From Scenedesmus sp. ARA3 (Eukaryota; Chlorophyta; Chlorophyceae; Sphaeropleales; Scenedesmaceae), in NCBI GenBank assembly GCA_004335835.1, contig RWJK01001238.1, positions 17,924-81,923 on the forward strand: a stretch of 64,000 nucleotides of DNA, read 5' to 3'. Made by a program: the position numbers and the translations under genes. This document shows positions 1 to 17,560 of the stretch, piece after piece. Below the pieces are notes generated by a model that was not told the origin of the DNA, searched no databases, and saw only the letters and a list, made by a program, of their open reading frames with translations. Position 1 is the stretch's first letter, and every line of letters starts with the position of its first letter.

Positions 1-28
1 ATTGTTTGCTGCCATGCTTAGACAGTAA

Positions 29-5740
<5,712 letters not shown>

Positions 5741-7585
5741 TGCTTGCATGTATGCTTGATGTATTGCGTATGCAGGCATGGCGCCAGGCTCTTGGCAGCC
5801 TGCTGGCAGGCATGTACTACTGAAGTACTGTAGTACAGGGCGCAGCTCGTGCATGCTGTCTGGACAGTCTCGTGTGCAGGACTGCACAGTCGGACGCGGT
5901 ATCAAGCATACTAAATGAACATATTGAGTGCAGGTGTGCTTGATTGCAGCAGTCGCTTCTGCTGGTGGTGGTGCAGGTGGGGGCATGCTGAGCTTCCAAC
6001 GAATGGTGGCTTGATGCATGCAGGCATGGCGCCAGCTTCACAGCAGCAGCTGCTGGCAGGAAGGTGAACGGTGTAGCTTGCGCATGCTGTCTCGAAGACA
6101 TTTTGCAGGAATTGATCCTGTTGTGCAGGGCTGCACACTTGACACTGAACGATGCATACTGGGTGGGAACATTGAGGGCAGGCACTGGGTCGAGAAAAGA
6201 ATCTCACACGTTCACATGCAGCCTGTTGCGCACCGCCGCAATACTATCCAACGCAGCTGCGTACGTATAACCGTGGTTCACTTGAGCACACAATGAAGCC
6301 TTGAACAGGGCCAATGCAGACACTGCCAACCTGCTGCCTGCTGCTGCTGCTGGTGACACCCCTCAGTGACGCCGGTTTCAAACCCACACTTGCACCACAC
6401 AATAGCATCGAAACCCCCCCGTGGCACAGGGCTGTCATCAGCACGCAGCAGCACAGCAAGGCCACAGGAGCTGTTTGCAGGCATCAGGTGAACAAGCTGG
6501 GCTGCTGCTGCAGCACGCCTCACAACAGCAACACAACCGAAATCTTGATACTCAGAAAACATGTTTTTGGCACTCAGCTCAATCAAGCAGGGCAAGCATC
6601 ACGAGTTCACTTTGGCATGGCAAGCGCATCACAGCCCTGGATCTCCACACACAACACACAGCCAGCCCTGCTGCTGCATGCAAACACATTCAATATTTTT
6701 ATGTGTCACTCGAAGCAGCGCAGCCGCAGCAAAACCTGCCTATCCCCGCCGTTTCGAACTGCGAGGAGATACGTAAACTCGTTTTCCAGAGCACACACGC
6801 ATGCAGCGCATCAATTGAGCACGCCAATAGATGCATAGGGATCTTGGGTGCATCCCTGCATATATGGCGCGAGATTCTTTACTAGACCCAGTGAGGTGTG
6901 CTTTCAGCATGGAACCCAGCAGTGACACGTGCAGGAGTGTGTGATCTGGCGTCCCCTCTACTTACAAGTGCATGGTAGCAAGAGCATGTATAAGTTTTAT
7001 CCGGCATGTTGTTTCGTGGCCTCAAGATATGTGCTGCTGCAATATGCAGCCTGGGCTTTGAGTTCAACACAACATGCTCGGTGTTGTACAGGCCAGCTCA
7101 TGGAACAAAAGTGCGTTCTCGCCAACCTTGTTCATTTCAATTCAATGTCTCTTTTGTGCCTTGAATCGACTAAAAAGCTACTCGGTGCCACTCGGTGAAA
7201 GGAAGCCGAGACTTGCCAACGTGGAATGACATGACCCAATTTGCGTCATGGGCATGCTAGCAGTGCACAGTATGTCTGCACCTGCTCCGAAGACTCCCAG
7301 CGCATCTTACATCACATCGGACACAGATTCAAGCCCTTTCGTTCCTTTTGATCGCCCAGTTATCTGCACAGCGCTTTCAACTCGGATTTGAGTCATCTCG
7401 GCAGCAGTTCAGCGTTTACAGCCCCGAGCGCTTGTAGCTTGTAGATTTAGCTCTGTTTAGTTTCGTTACGTGTTTGCAGGCCAAGCCAAGTACCAGCAGC
7501 ACCTGATCTGCAACCCCAGGCCAGGCCAGCAGCAGTACATCTGCCCACAGTACACCACACGCAACCAAACAAGCACCAATAAACC
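5741..7585. other. Intergenic region with a post-stop echo of RecQ
   Basis: No convincing gene. Bases 5977-6030 repeat the last codons, stop and first 3' bases of RecQ (MLSFQRMVA-stop, then the shared caggcatggcgccag; original 5706-5788). An 8-bp inverted repeat (tgtactac/gtagtaca) lies at 5813-5837. The last few hundred bases should hold the 5' UTR and promoter of the next gene; no clear TATA box was identified. Confidence 0.6.
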
Positions 7586-8397
7586 ATGGCAGCCACGCAG
7601 CAGAGTGTCCCTGCAGTCAGCTACAAGGAGAAGCTGCTGCAGCCCTCCGAGCAGGACGAGCTGTCTCACCCCGACCAGGAGGCCCCGCTGCCCAAGCTGC
7701 CCCCCGTGAAGGATGAGGGCTCGCCCCCCATGACCATCAACGTGCCAGGTGCGTAAGATTAGTCTAGAATTGGTGTCAAGTTGATAATTTTGCTGTGTTT
7801 ATGGCAGATGGTGTAAGAATGCAAGGTTTCCTGCAAGCAGCACTGGCTGGGGACACAGCTGCGCAGCCAGGCCTAGGCCTGCCCTGTACCACCACTGCCA
7901 GCGCCGGCTTGAGGCGCGCATGCTGTTTCTGCCCGCGCAGCTGCCAGTACGAACTAACTGCTGTAAAGGTCCACAAGCATGCAGGCTGCTGCCTCATGTT
8001 TGGCGCTAATGCATCCATGCATGCATGCACCCCTGCCACCTCCTGCTGTGCATTTGCAGCATCCCTCTCATAAACAGCAGCACCAGCAGCACACCTTGCC
8101 TCCACAATGTCTCCAAGCTCCTTCCAATCGTCCCTCTATCACCTGCACTGACATCATCTTGACTACCTTCTGCCCTCTCCCTCACTTCCCCGCACCCCAC
8201 CCCTTCCCACCCGCAGCCCCTGCCCCAGCTGGAGAAGACGACCCTGCCCCAGCCAGGACTCTTTCCAAATGTGTCAGGCACTCACCCCATCTTTGCTTCT
8301 TTCTGCCCTGCCTCCCTCCCTATCCTCCGCACCCGCAGCCCCCGCCCCAGCTGGCGAGGATGACGCTGCCCCACCCACCCAAGACTCCTCCTCCACC

Positions 8398-8431
<34 letters not shown>

Positions 8432-11400
8432 CCAGCAAGCCCTGGTCCCCCAGGGGCAACACGCAGTCACCCATTGACGCCCGCTTCAAGGTTGCGCGCT
8501 CCGCATCAGGCAAGCGGGGAGTGCCCAAGGCGGACTACGAGGCGCCCATACTGAGGGAGGGCAGCGCCAGCTGCGCAGTGCAGGTGGGTGCTGTCACAAG
8601 TTGCTTTCTTCGCCCAACGAGCTGTTAGGTGGCTCCTTGTGAGGGCAGGTCTACTCATTTGGTTTCCAGAATGGGGTTTCTGCTGCGCTGAATCCGTGCG
8701 CCACATTGTTGCCACCGCAGAGTTGCTGTTGTTGTTTGTTTTTCGTGTGGGCAAGCGGGGCGTGCCCAAGGCGGATTATGAGGCACCCATACTGAGGGAG
8801 GGCAGCGCCAGCTGCGCAGTGCAGGTGGGCGCTGTTTTTGGTGTGTTATCATTGCCCAACGATCCCTGTTGCTGGCTCTTTGTTGCGGCAGATGCTAAAG
8901 GGGATAGGGTGGCTGCTTGAGGTGTGCTGCGGCAGCGTATCTGTGCGGTAAGTGGCTGTTTCAACAGTGTCGCTCTGGCACGTTGCTGTGGTTGTGGTTG
9001 GTGTGTGCACGCCTGCTGCGTCCTGCAAGAGGGGCGTGCGCAAGGAGGACTACCAGGCCCTGCTGCTGCGGCGCGAGGGCAGCGCCAGCTGCGCCATGCA
9101 GGCAGGTTGCGATGCATGCAGCGCTGCAGATGATGTTTGGGGTGTGTGCAACTGTCATGATGTGATTCTGCAGCGGGCCAGGTGTCGGGTGTCCAGTTGG
9201 CGGAGCGGGAGGGCAGTGCCAGCTGCGCCGTGCAGGTGGGCGGGGTGCGGGTGTGGTGTTGGCTGTGGGCTTGGGGCTGGCTGGGGTGTAGGTTTGTGTG
9301 GTGGGGCTGGGTGTTATGCATTGCCACCGGCTATGCAGCAATCTTGGTTGCTGTAGGCTGCAGGCTGCACCGGCAACCGCCCGTCACAAGGCACTACTGT
9401 TTGCTGTGTGGTCTGTGGCAGGCACACTTGCTGCAGTTGGAGACAGCAAGCAGCCCTTCGTTGAGTGTGTGTGCCTTCCAGTGGCAGGCATCATGTGCCC
9501 AGGGGTGGTATATGCAAACCATATGGCTGCTGCTGTGGCTGAAGGAGCACGTCGTTGCGCCCCTGTTTGCAGCATCATGACCGGACCTTGGGTCGTGGAC
9601 CCAAAACGACTGACGCTGTACTGACAAGATGTGCCGCCCTCTGCTGCCGCTGCTGCGGCTGCCGCTGCTGCTGCTGCTGCTACCGCAGCCTCAGAATGTT
9701 GATGACTACCCCAGCGACGATGATGTGCCTCCACCACCCGCGCAGCAGGACCAGGGCAAGGGCAGGGGCAAGCCTGCAGCAGGTGGGTGGCTGGAAGAAA
9801 CACTTTTTTCAGCTTTGTTGTAGCACAGGGCTGTGTGGTGATGTGGGAGCATTCTGCTGGGCCAGCACGAGGCCACGGGCAAGCCTGCAGCAGGTGCGTG
9901 ATTGGGCTGTTGCGAGGGTTGCAGTTGAGGTGCATTGGTGTGTGGTTTGGTGGTGGTGTGCCGCCGCCACCCGGGCTGATGGGCCAGGGGCAAGGCAAGG
10001 AGGCGACAGCAATAACAGGTGGGTGGATGCGTGCAAATTGTGAAAAGCACGGCACTTTTATAGCCATGTGATTACAGGATCAGTTACTTGCAACCCGAGC
10101 CCGGTCCACTTGCTCACTAGCTTCGAGCTAAACAGCAAGTGTACCCGGTTCTGGTTTCAGTGAATGCTGTGCTCCTCTGAAGCAGGTGCGATAGCTCTGC
10201 TTCTGCTTCTCTGAAGTAGAAGTGAGTGAATGGTGTCTAAAGCAGGAGTGGATCATGTGGTTCCTTCAGCCCTACACGCCCATAGTCAATGCAGCTGCTG
10301 GTTGCATTCAGGCTGCTGAGGGACATTGCTACATGACTTGGCTGCTGTTTATTGTTGGCGCTGGTCTCGTGGTCTGCAGCACTACAGCATTCCAGGACTC
10401 CAGCGCCAGCAACACATCGGCAACATGCACTTGTAGCATGCACGGCAACCCATTGTAGACGCGTTCAGTCCCTCTGAATGGGGCTGCAACAGGGTTGAAG
10501 ACATTGCCTGCTGCAGGGAAGCGGTGGCTCTCTGTGGCTGTTGGATGGCAATCACCTGTGCCAGCACCCCCCTGCAGCAGGTGGTACATCATGTAGTCGT
10601 GTTGAGCCATGCCACGCCCTGCTCATCAAGTGCATTTGGCTCGCAAGGGCATCGCGCCTGCAGTTGATATCCCCTTACCCTTACTGTGCTGGCTTCAAGT
10701 AATTTCCCAGCTCAGCAGGCATGGCTGGCGGCGGCTGCGCTGCCGCAAGCAGAGAACACCCCAAGCACCAACAGACCCACCACACCGTGCAGCGCGTGCC
10801 TGACTATTGCCTGCCTCCTGCCTCCTGCTGCCTGCGCTGCCCCTGCCGCGGCAGGGGCACCAGCACCAGCACCACAGGGCTATCACTGTACATGCACAAG
10901 CCCTCGTGCAGTGCCTATGGGCTGCAGAGGTTGCAGAGGTGAAGTAGCTACTTCACCTCTGCCTGCCTTCTGCTGCCTGCACTCCCTACCCCGTCCCTGC
11001 AGGAACCACCACAACAGACAAGGCCATCAAGATCAACATCTCTGATGCAGCAGCGACCACCAGCAAACCCACCACCTCACAGCGTCTGCCTCACATCTGC
11101 TGCCCTCTGTCTGCTGCTGCCTATGCCGTCCGCACTCCCTATCCTCACCCCTGCAGGCCCCATCGCCATGCCTGACGCCACCACCAGCATCGCTGGCGCT
11201 GAGCTGTCAGATGTGGAGCGTGAGGCCATCGCTGACCCCACAACAGCAGAGCTGCTGGCAGCAGCAACGGCCCCAACCGACGCGCCCGCCATCACGCCGC
11301 TGCCGCCCGCCAACGCTGTCATCGTGGACGACACAGACAACAAGTCCGCGAGCACGCCAACGCCTGCTGCTGCTGCTGCTGCTGGCGGCGGCAGTAGCAG

Positions 11401-11715
11401 CGCGGCAGCTGGTAGCGGTGAGGGTGCGGCAGTTGATGAATCAGCCGGTGAGTCGAAAAGTGACAACTCAGCACATTCAGCGGGCCTGGGTGACGTGCTG
11501 GGCTTGGGTATGCCAATCATGGTGCGGCGTATCATCACAGCGCCGAGTGACGCAGCAACAGTAGCAGCAGCGATGAATGCAGCAGGCGGTGAAGATGCAG
11601 ATGCAGACCGCAATGCACCAGGCAAGGCCCAGGGCATGGCTGTCACGCCTCGCGGCGGTGACAGCCTGCGCTCGCCGCGCCGCAGCACCGACAGCAGCAG
11701 CAGCAGCAGCAGCGC

Positions 11716-11751
<36 letters not shown>

Positions 11752-11924
11752 TGGGGAGCTGGCAGAGGGTGCTGGTGGCGATGCTCGGATGTTCACGGCG
11801 AGTGACTTTGCTGCTGCAGGCCTGGCGGACCTGACTGCAGAAGCTGATGCAGCAGGGGCGGCTGGCGCCGCACCTGACGCCTCTTCTCCCTCTTCCTCTG
11901 GAAACAACTCTGGAGATGATGATG

Positions 11925-11957
<33 letters not shown>

Positions 11958-12604
11958 ATGAGGCTGCTGGTGCCAGTGCTGGTGGTGATGCTGCAGGGCC
12001 TGCTGCAGAGTCCTACGGCCACCTGATGCAGGCTCCTGCCGCTGCTGGCGACGCTGCTGCTGTGCCTGCACCTGCCACGCCTGAGAACGAGCCAGCGACC
12101 GGCAGCAGCAGCAGCAGCGGTGGCGTGGTGCAGCAGGTGGTGGATGCTGCCAAGTCCGCTGCTGCTGCTGCCAGTGACGCAGTGGCTGGCGGCAGCAGTG
12201 AGTCTGCAGCAGCAGCAGCAGCGCCAGCTGCTAAGGAGGCTGGCAGCGGCTTTGCTGGTGCAGTGGGCGCTGTTGTTGAGGCTGGCAAGTCAGCAGTGGA
12301 CTCAGCAGCAGCAGCAATCAATACAGACGCAGAGCCTGACAAGCCAGCAGCAGCAGCAGCAGATGAGGAGGAGGAGTCTGGCGGCAGCCACCATGGCGGC
12401 ATCACTGGTGCTGTGGGTGCAGTTATGAGTGGGCTCAAGGATGTGCTGCTGGGCCCTGACGTGCCTCTGGAGGCTGTGACCACAGCAGTGGGCGAGTCAG
12501 TGGGTGAAGAGGGAGAGGAGGAGGGTGATGGTGGTGCGCTGGGGCAGGCGATGCAGGCCTCTGCGCAGCAGGAGGGGCAGCCCTCCTCCTTTGCTGTGCT
12601 GTGA
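7586..12604 (+). CDS. Acidic Ala/Ser-rich low-complexity protein, function unknown
   Basis: Five exons fit in phase: 7586-7748 (ATG in context aaaccATGg), 8339-8583, 9689-9782, 11003-11083, 11157-12604, giving 676 residues. The fourth donor (cagc|gtctgc) is atypical. The start MAATQQSVPAVSYKEKLLQP is Pro/Glu-rich with no signal peptide. The second exon has a poly-Ser run and a basic patch (ARFKVARSASGKRGVPKADY). The long last exon is Ala/Asp-rich and contains similar helical stretches (VVDAAKSAAAAASDAV, GAVGAVVEAGKSAVDSAAAA, GAVGAVMSGLKDVLLG) that could form amphipathic helices of LEA-like kind; that likeness is only compositional. I do not recognise a family. Echoes in introns 1-3 could instead be cassette exons. 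A TGTAA, the usual algal polyadenylation signal, occurs near 12916. Confidence 0.7.
8210..9238 (+). repeat. Echoes of exon 8339-8583
   Basis: Bases 8210-8266 repeat the acceptor and start of the exon (cccgcag|..APAGEDDPAPA). Downstream, 8753-8828 (GKRGVPKADYEAPILREG..CAVQ|gtgggc), 9034-9103 (KRGVRKEDYQALLLRREG..CAMQ) and about 9187-9238 (EREGSASCAVQ|gtgggc) repeat its end and donor with growing divergence. The second and third downstream copies keep an open frame, so use as alternative exons cannot be excluded. Confidence 0.8.
9858..10022 (+). repeat. Echoes of exon 9689-9782
   Basis: Bases 9858-9896 (gggcaagcctgcagcag|gtgcg) and 9968-10022 (gggccaggggcaaggcaagg..acag|gtggg) resemble the 3' edge and donor of the exon ending at 9782. 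They are shorter and more decayed than those of the preceding exon. Confidence 0.65.
10134..10160 (+). repeat. Dispersed 27-base repeat, copy 1
   Basis: agcaagtgtacccgg followed by ttctggtttcag; a second copy with three differences lies at 32094-32120. It sits in an intron of the low-complexity gene, outside any echo. Confidence 0.6.
10933..10962. repeat. Perfect 30-bp palindrome (15-bp arms)
   Basis: The arm gcagaggtgaagtag is followed immediately by its exact reverse complement with no spacer. It lies inside intron 3 of the low-complexity gene, about 40 bases before the 3' splice site at 11002. RNA could fold it into a hairpin beside the acceptor; DNA could extrude a cruciform. Confidence 0.9.
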
Positions 12605-13040
12605 ATTGGCATGAGGGCTGTTTCTGATCCGTAGGTGCATAGGGCTTGCCGCTTTGACTGGTGGGGCAGCTGCTGCTGTGCTGTGAGTGGCGGGGCAGCA
12701 ACTGCTCTGCTGTTGCGTGGGAGGGTGGTGTGGGAGTATGCTGCGTGTGTGGGCGAGGGTGAGGAGGGTGGTGGCGGAGGCAGTGATGGTGGTGCGCTGG
12801 GGCAGGCGATGCAGGCGTCTGCGCAGCAGGAGGGCCAGCCTTCCTCCTGCCGTGCTGTGAAGTGGCGGGGCAGGCGCTTCGCTCTGCTGTGAATCGGCGG
12901 GTGGTGACTGCCGTGCTGTAAAATGGCAGGGCAGCAGGTTTTGATGCGTAGGATTGGTAGTTTCAACCGGCAGGGCAGCGGCTGCTGTGCTGTGAGGTGT
13001 GTGGTGGTGTCTGGTGTGTTGTGAAGTGGCGTCGGCTGTC
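12605..13040 (+). repeat. Post-stop echoes of the low-complexity gene
   Basis: Bases 12768-12856 repeat the C-terminal coding end (GGALGQAMQASAQQEGQPSS) beyond the real stop at 12604. The stop-codon context (tgctgtgctgtga followed by gtggcggggcag-like sequence) recurs in degenerate form near 12671, 12851, 12885, 12911, 12981 and 13015. Confidence 0.8.
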
Positions 13041-15074
13041 CACCCCGTTGTCATGATTACGGGAGCTTGGCAGTGCAAGGCGTGTCAGGTGTTAATGGTT
13101 GCGATGCTGCTGTCAGGTGGAGATGGTGGCGGCGTCTGCACGCAGCACATGTGCCTTGCCCAGGAAAAAGCCGATGTGCCTGGTGCTGTGGCCAGGTTGG
13201 CAGGCTGCTTGGTGCTGCGGCTGGATTGCTGGCTGGACAGGCAGGCAGGCAGTGTCATGTCACATGCATGCAGTAATGGTGTTGGCGGCGGCGCGTTCTG
13301 CTCGCGTAGGCACAGGTGTTGCAGCTGTGAGACGGCAGCGGTGGTGATCATGAGTTGCAAATTGCGCAGCTGGTTGGTGCCAGGAGGTTAGTGAAGTGGC
13401 AGCAGGGGCACTGTGGGATGCCGCCGTGGCTGTGGACTGATGCGGCATGTTCTGATTTTTGCAGCACACCGGTACCACTGGTACCAGCATTGCAGTGTTG
13501 TACGGTGTCGTACAGCTGCACGGTGCAGCGCCCGCATGTGCATCGCGCTGCAGGTCTATTGTGTACTGTTCGCAAGCCAACATAGCCATGGAATGCTGAA
13601 TCTGTGAGTTGAGTTTTGGCTGGCCTGGTGGGCATCCAGATACTGCTGCTATGCGCAGCAGCAGTGCTGTGCAGCTCTGCATGCAGTGCAGGAGGCAGGG
13701 CTATTGCCAGGCAGCTTGCTGTTGAGCCAGCTGGGTGACTCACACCATGCAGCATACTATGCAGTACGCCATCATGATGTATGTACATGCTGTATCACTA
13801 GAAACGCATGCTGTTCTTGAACGGGTGTACACGGCCTGTGTAGGAAGTTGCTGCTGCAGTGCTGCAGCGAGTGTCGCAACCTAGGTGCTGTAGCTGTGGG
13901 AAGTGGATGGATGAATGCGTGCACGTGCATGATGTGGTGTGTGGGAGTGTCTGGATGTCACACTGTGGTTGGCAACCAGTGGTTGTGCACTACGCAGTGC
14001 ACACACATCATGTGGTGCACATGCATGTGCAAGTTGTGTGAGACCCGTGGTGGATACATGCTGTAGTTGCGTTGCAGATTGGGAAGAAGTGCGAGGAGTG
14101 TTTCAATGAGACTTGAGAGGGTAATGCTAGCGCTACGTTCAGCGGCTGTACTGCCAGTACGCAGTGCGCAGTAATCGGTGTGTGCAACTTCAAGCTCGAA
14201 GTGTGTGCAACTTAAGTTGCAAGTTGCAACCGAGTTACTTGCTCTGCCATGCGGCATGCTGCTCTGCTTGGAGTGGGTACGTGACACGAGATACATGTAA
14301 TGCGGTACACATGCGGTATGCCTGCTGATCATGATGTGTCAATGACAGTAGATTGACCATCATGGTCAACATGATGTCACATGGTGAAGTTCACCATGAA
14401 GCAGTGCTGCTGCCATGCAACGCATGCAGTAGTCTGTACTGCCAGCACTGCAGTGCTGACAACAGTGTTGCGCGCCACGCCATGGTCGATGTGGGTGTGC
14501 CAGCTGTGAGACGTGCTGTGTCACTGGTCGAAAGTGGTGTCACTCAACAGCACAGCAACTGCTGCTCCGCAGGTCCCCACCCTACTGCACGCTCTGTTCG
14601 TCACACGTCCAGCATCAAAGCAGCGGAAATCAGCATCATTACCAAGCTCGCCACGGCTTACTAATAAGCAGCGAACACTCGCAGCCACCAAACGTGGTGG
14701 TTACGCACTAACGTGTGCTGCTGCCAACAGGCTCAGCGCCTTGGGCAGACAATGACAACAACCAGTAATTTGATGTATAGGCAAAGTTTACAGACGTTCA
14801 GCTGCGCGAAGGGTGGCTGCATGATATTGGAGCCGCTAACCCCTAGCTGTAAACAACCCTAGATACCGTGTCTGCGGCGTGAGCAGCCTTTTCGCCATCC
14901 GTGCTCAGGGTGACGGCAAAACGTATTTAGTATAGTGTAGAGGATACGGTTGATCGCTTAGCCATCGGGTAGTTGATTCCCTGCAAGTGACCTGCATCAA
15001 AAAAAGGCCAGAGCCAGCCGAAACAATCGCTGCGCCGTAACATAACATTTTCGCCACGACCCGCAAGCCCCAAA
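12605..15074. other. Intergenic region
   Basis: Apart from the post-stop echoes at its start, I see no gene. Small palindromes occur near 14355-14397 (gaccatcatggtc; catggtgaa/ttcaccatg). Sequence just before 15075 would be the 5' UTR of the AP2-like gene. Confidence 0.5.
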
Positions 15075-16150
15075 ATGCCTGAGGACCAGCCGTGGCAGAA
15101 GCACAAGCAGCTGGGCTATGGGGTGACCCTAGACTGCTCCAACCCTGGCAGAACAAAGAAGTACAAAGTTCGCCTTCGTTTGCGCTCCAAAGTGCTCAAC
15201 GCGGGCAGGTGAGCAAGATCAGGAGTCCGGCAACCCGGGGAGCACCCCGTTCGCTGGTCGGGGCTGCAGCAGAAGCGCTGGTGGGGGGCAGATGCAGCAC
15301 CTATTTTGGCTGCGAATAACTTGAAAACTATTTTACGGACCTGATCCACCGGCAGCGGTGTCAATCGCCGTGAATGTGGTGGAGCAGGCTGCTCCAAGCA
15401 GCAAGGGCGCCATTGGCACTGATCGCAAGCCCAGCAATGGCAAAGTCGATGTAACAAACAAAACCATACGTCACACCACAAGCTGCCGGCGCTAACGCCA
15501 CTGCTACTGCTGCTGCTGGTACTACTGCTGTCCCACCGCCTGCCTGCCCACTCACCTGCGGCCTGCAGGTTTGAAACTGCCCATGCTGCGAGGCTTGCAT
15601 ATGATCAGGTCATAATAGGCCTTGGATTGTCCAAGCCTACCAACTACCACCGTGGCACCTACCAGCTCGATAATCCAGAGGTGGAGTCGAAGCTGGAGCA
15701 GTTCAAGCAGGAGTACCCTGAGGCAGTGGCAGCAACAGCGGCAGCAGCAGCAGCAAACGCAGCAGCAGCAGCAGCAGCACAGGCGGAGGCAGCAGAGGCG
15801 AGCGGTGTTGAGGATGAGGCTGCAGCTGCAGAGGCAGAAGCAGGCGCAGCTGCAGCAGCTGCAGCCACAGGCGGCAGTGATGCAACAGCGGCAGGAGCAG
15901 GAGGACCAGCAGCAGCAGCTGCTGCAGTTACACCCACAAAACCTGCCGCACTACAGATGCTGTCAGACAGCTTCAAAGACAGCAGCACATGCTGTACCAG
16001 CGCCGCCACGTCCGCCACCAGCAGCAGCAGCCACAGCAGCAGCCCCTGCAGCAGCAGCCCCTGCAGCAGCAGCGAGCCCCAGAGCGTCTCCGACAACAGC
16101 GCATCCACCCACGATGCCACATCACCCTGCAGCAGTGACCCGCTGCAAGT

Positions 16151-16183
<33 letters not shown>

Positions 16184-16504
16184 GGATGCTCCCCTGATCT
16201 TGCCGCCAGCAGCAGACAATACTGCCGCTGCCGCAGCAGCAGCAGCAGCAGCGGCAGCAGCAGCAGCGGCAGCAGCAGCAGCGGCAGGTCCCAACCATCC
16301 TGATCACCTGATGTGGGATATGCCAGCGCCTGCTCTGGCTGCCGGCACCCACGGCAGTGGCAGCTTTGCGCTTATGGCAGATAATGCTGCTGCTGCTGCT
16401 GCTGCTGACATGTCAGATGCAGACTTGCTGGACCAGTTCATGGGCATGCAACTGCCAGAGGTGGCAGCTCTGCAGCTTAACTTGGACGACCTGCCCTGGG
16501 TGCC

Positions 16505-16539
<35 letters not shown>

Positions 16540-16595
16540 TGATGGATTGTAACCACAGCCTGCTGGGACCCCTGTACAGCTTCTCCCTGCCGCAG

Positions 16596-16630
<35 letters not shown>

Positions 16631-17075
16631 TGGCCCTGTTGCCTCAGCAGACCCAGCAGCTGCTGCTGCTGCACCAGTGCCTGCCTCGGAGATCCTACGG
16701 GCATGGGTGGCCGCACAAGAGCAGCAGCAGCAGCAGCAGCAGGAGCAGCACCAGCACATCGAGCAGCAGCAAGACAAACCTGCGGACCCGCCAGTGCGCA
16801 GGCGCATCATGCCTGTCAGGCGCACCAAAACCTGCAGCGTCCTAGGCCAGCGTGGCAGCCGCACTGCTGTTGAATCGCCAGCTGGCCCTACCCGCAGAGC
16901 CAAGCGCACCAAGTCCCTGGCAGCAGACGAGTTTGCCAGCACCGTTGCTGCTGCTGCTGCTGGGCCAGCTGCAGCCGTTGGCAGCAGCTCCGCCAGCTGT
17001 TTTGATACCTTCCTGCCAGCTGCAGTGGCTGCTGAGCCTGCTGCTGCAGCAGCACTTCACAGAAGCTGTGTATGA
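15075..17075 (+). CDS. AP2/ERF-like domain protein with poly-Gln and poly-Ala tracts
   Basis: Two exons fit in phase: 15075-15208 (ATG start) and 15569-17075. The first codes MPEDQPWQKHKQLGYGVTLD..KKYKVRLRLRS; the join gives AGRFETAHAARLAYDQVIIG followed by GLSKPTNYHRG. This has the spacing of an AP2 domain (strands, then F-T-A-x-x-A-A-R-A-Y-D-x-A-x-x-x-x-G, then K-x-N), although the usual WLG is replaced, so the family call is moderate. The protein is probably a nuclear transcription factor. The rest is runs of Ala, Gln and Ser separated by short acidic-hydrophobic patches (MSDADLLDQFMGMQLPEV, LQLNLDDLPWV) that look like activation segments, and a basic patch with RRIMPVRRTKT. The frame stops at 17075, yet the +1 frame continues to 17325 with protein-like sequence, so a small intron or frameshift near 17000 may extend the true C-terminus. 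Confidence 0.65.
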
Positions 17076-17172
17076 TGCAGCCGTAGCCCTCACAGCAACC
17101 AGCCTGCAGCCGCCGCCGCCGCCGCCGCAGCAGCAGCCCTTCACAGAAGCAGCTTATGATGCAGCCGTCGCT
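17052..17172 (+). repeat. Direct repeat at the end of the AP2-like gene
   Basis: cttcacagaagctgtgtatg at 17054 onward recurs as cttcacagaagcagcttatg from 17139, each followed by atgcagccgt. In the alternative frame these read FTEAVYDAAVA and FTEAAYDAAVA, separated by a Pro run. Confidence 0.75.
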
Positions 17173-17397
17173 GCTGCCTCCGCTGCCGCGGTTGCGGCAG
17201 GCATGCACCCCGCTGCTGCAGGCTTGCAGCCGTATGCCTGCAGCCCTCCGCTGCTGTGTGCAGCTGGCTGCAGCAGCGGCTGCGGCGCCTGCTGCGGCGC
17301 AGGGGAGCTGCCATTCTGGCAGTAGGCCGGGGACCCTGGCCATGCTGCCGGCTTGTTTGTTGATGCTGATGAGCTGGGGATGCTACAGCAGGTGCTG

Positions 17398-17560
17398 CAG
17401 GGCAGGGCGATGCTGCCCTAGCTTTTAAAACTTTTAGCACGTTGCAGCTGGGGTCTGTGGCAGCAGCAGCAGCAGCGCAGGGCAGGGCAGGGCGATGCTG
17501 CGTTAGCTTTTAACATCTAACTTTTAGCGGGCAGGCTATGAACACGTTGCAGTCAGGGTG
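17398..17560 (+). repeat. 3'-flank duplication after the AP2-like gene
   Basis: gcagggcgatgctgccctag with cttttaaaacttttagc and acgttgcag (17398-17450) recurs with changes at about 17483-17555. It resembles the post-stop duplications seen in other genes here. Confidence 0.6.

Noticed and set aside
12013..12966. 317-codon minus-strand frame opposite the low-complexity gene
   Set aside because: Pro/Ser/Ala composition mirrors the plus-strand exon and runs through post-stop echoes; no start context or domain.
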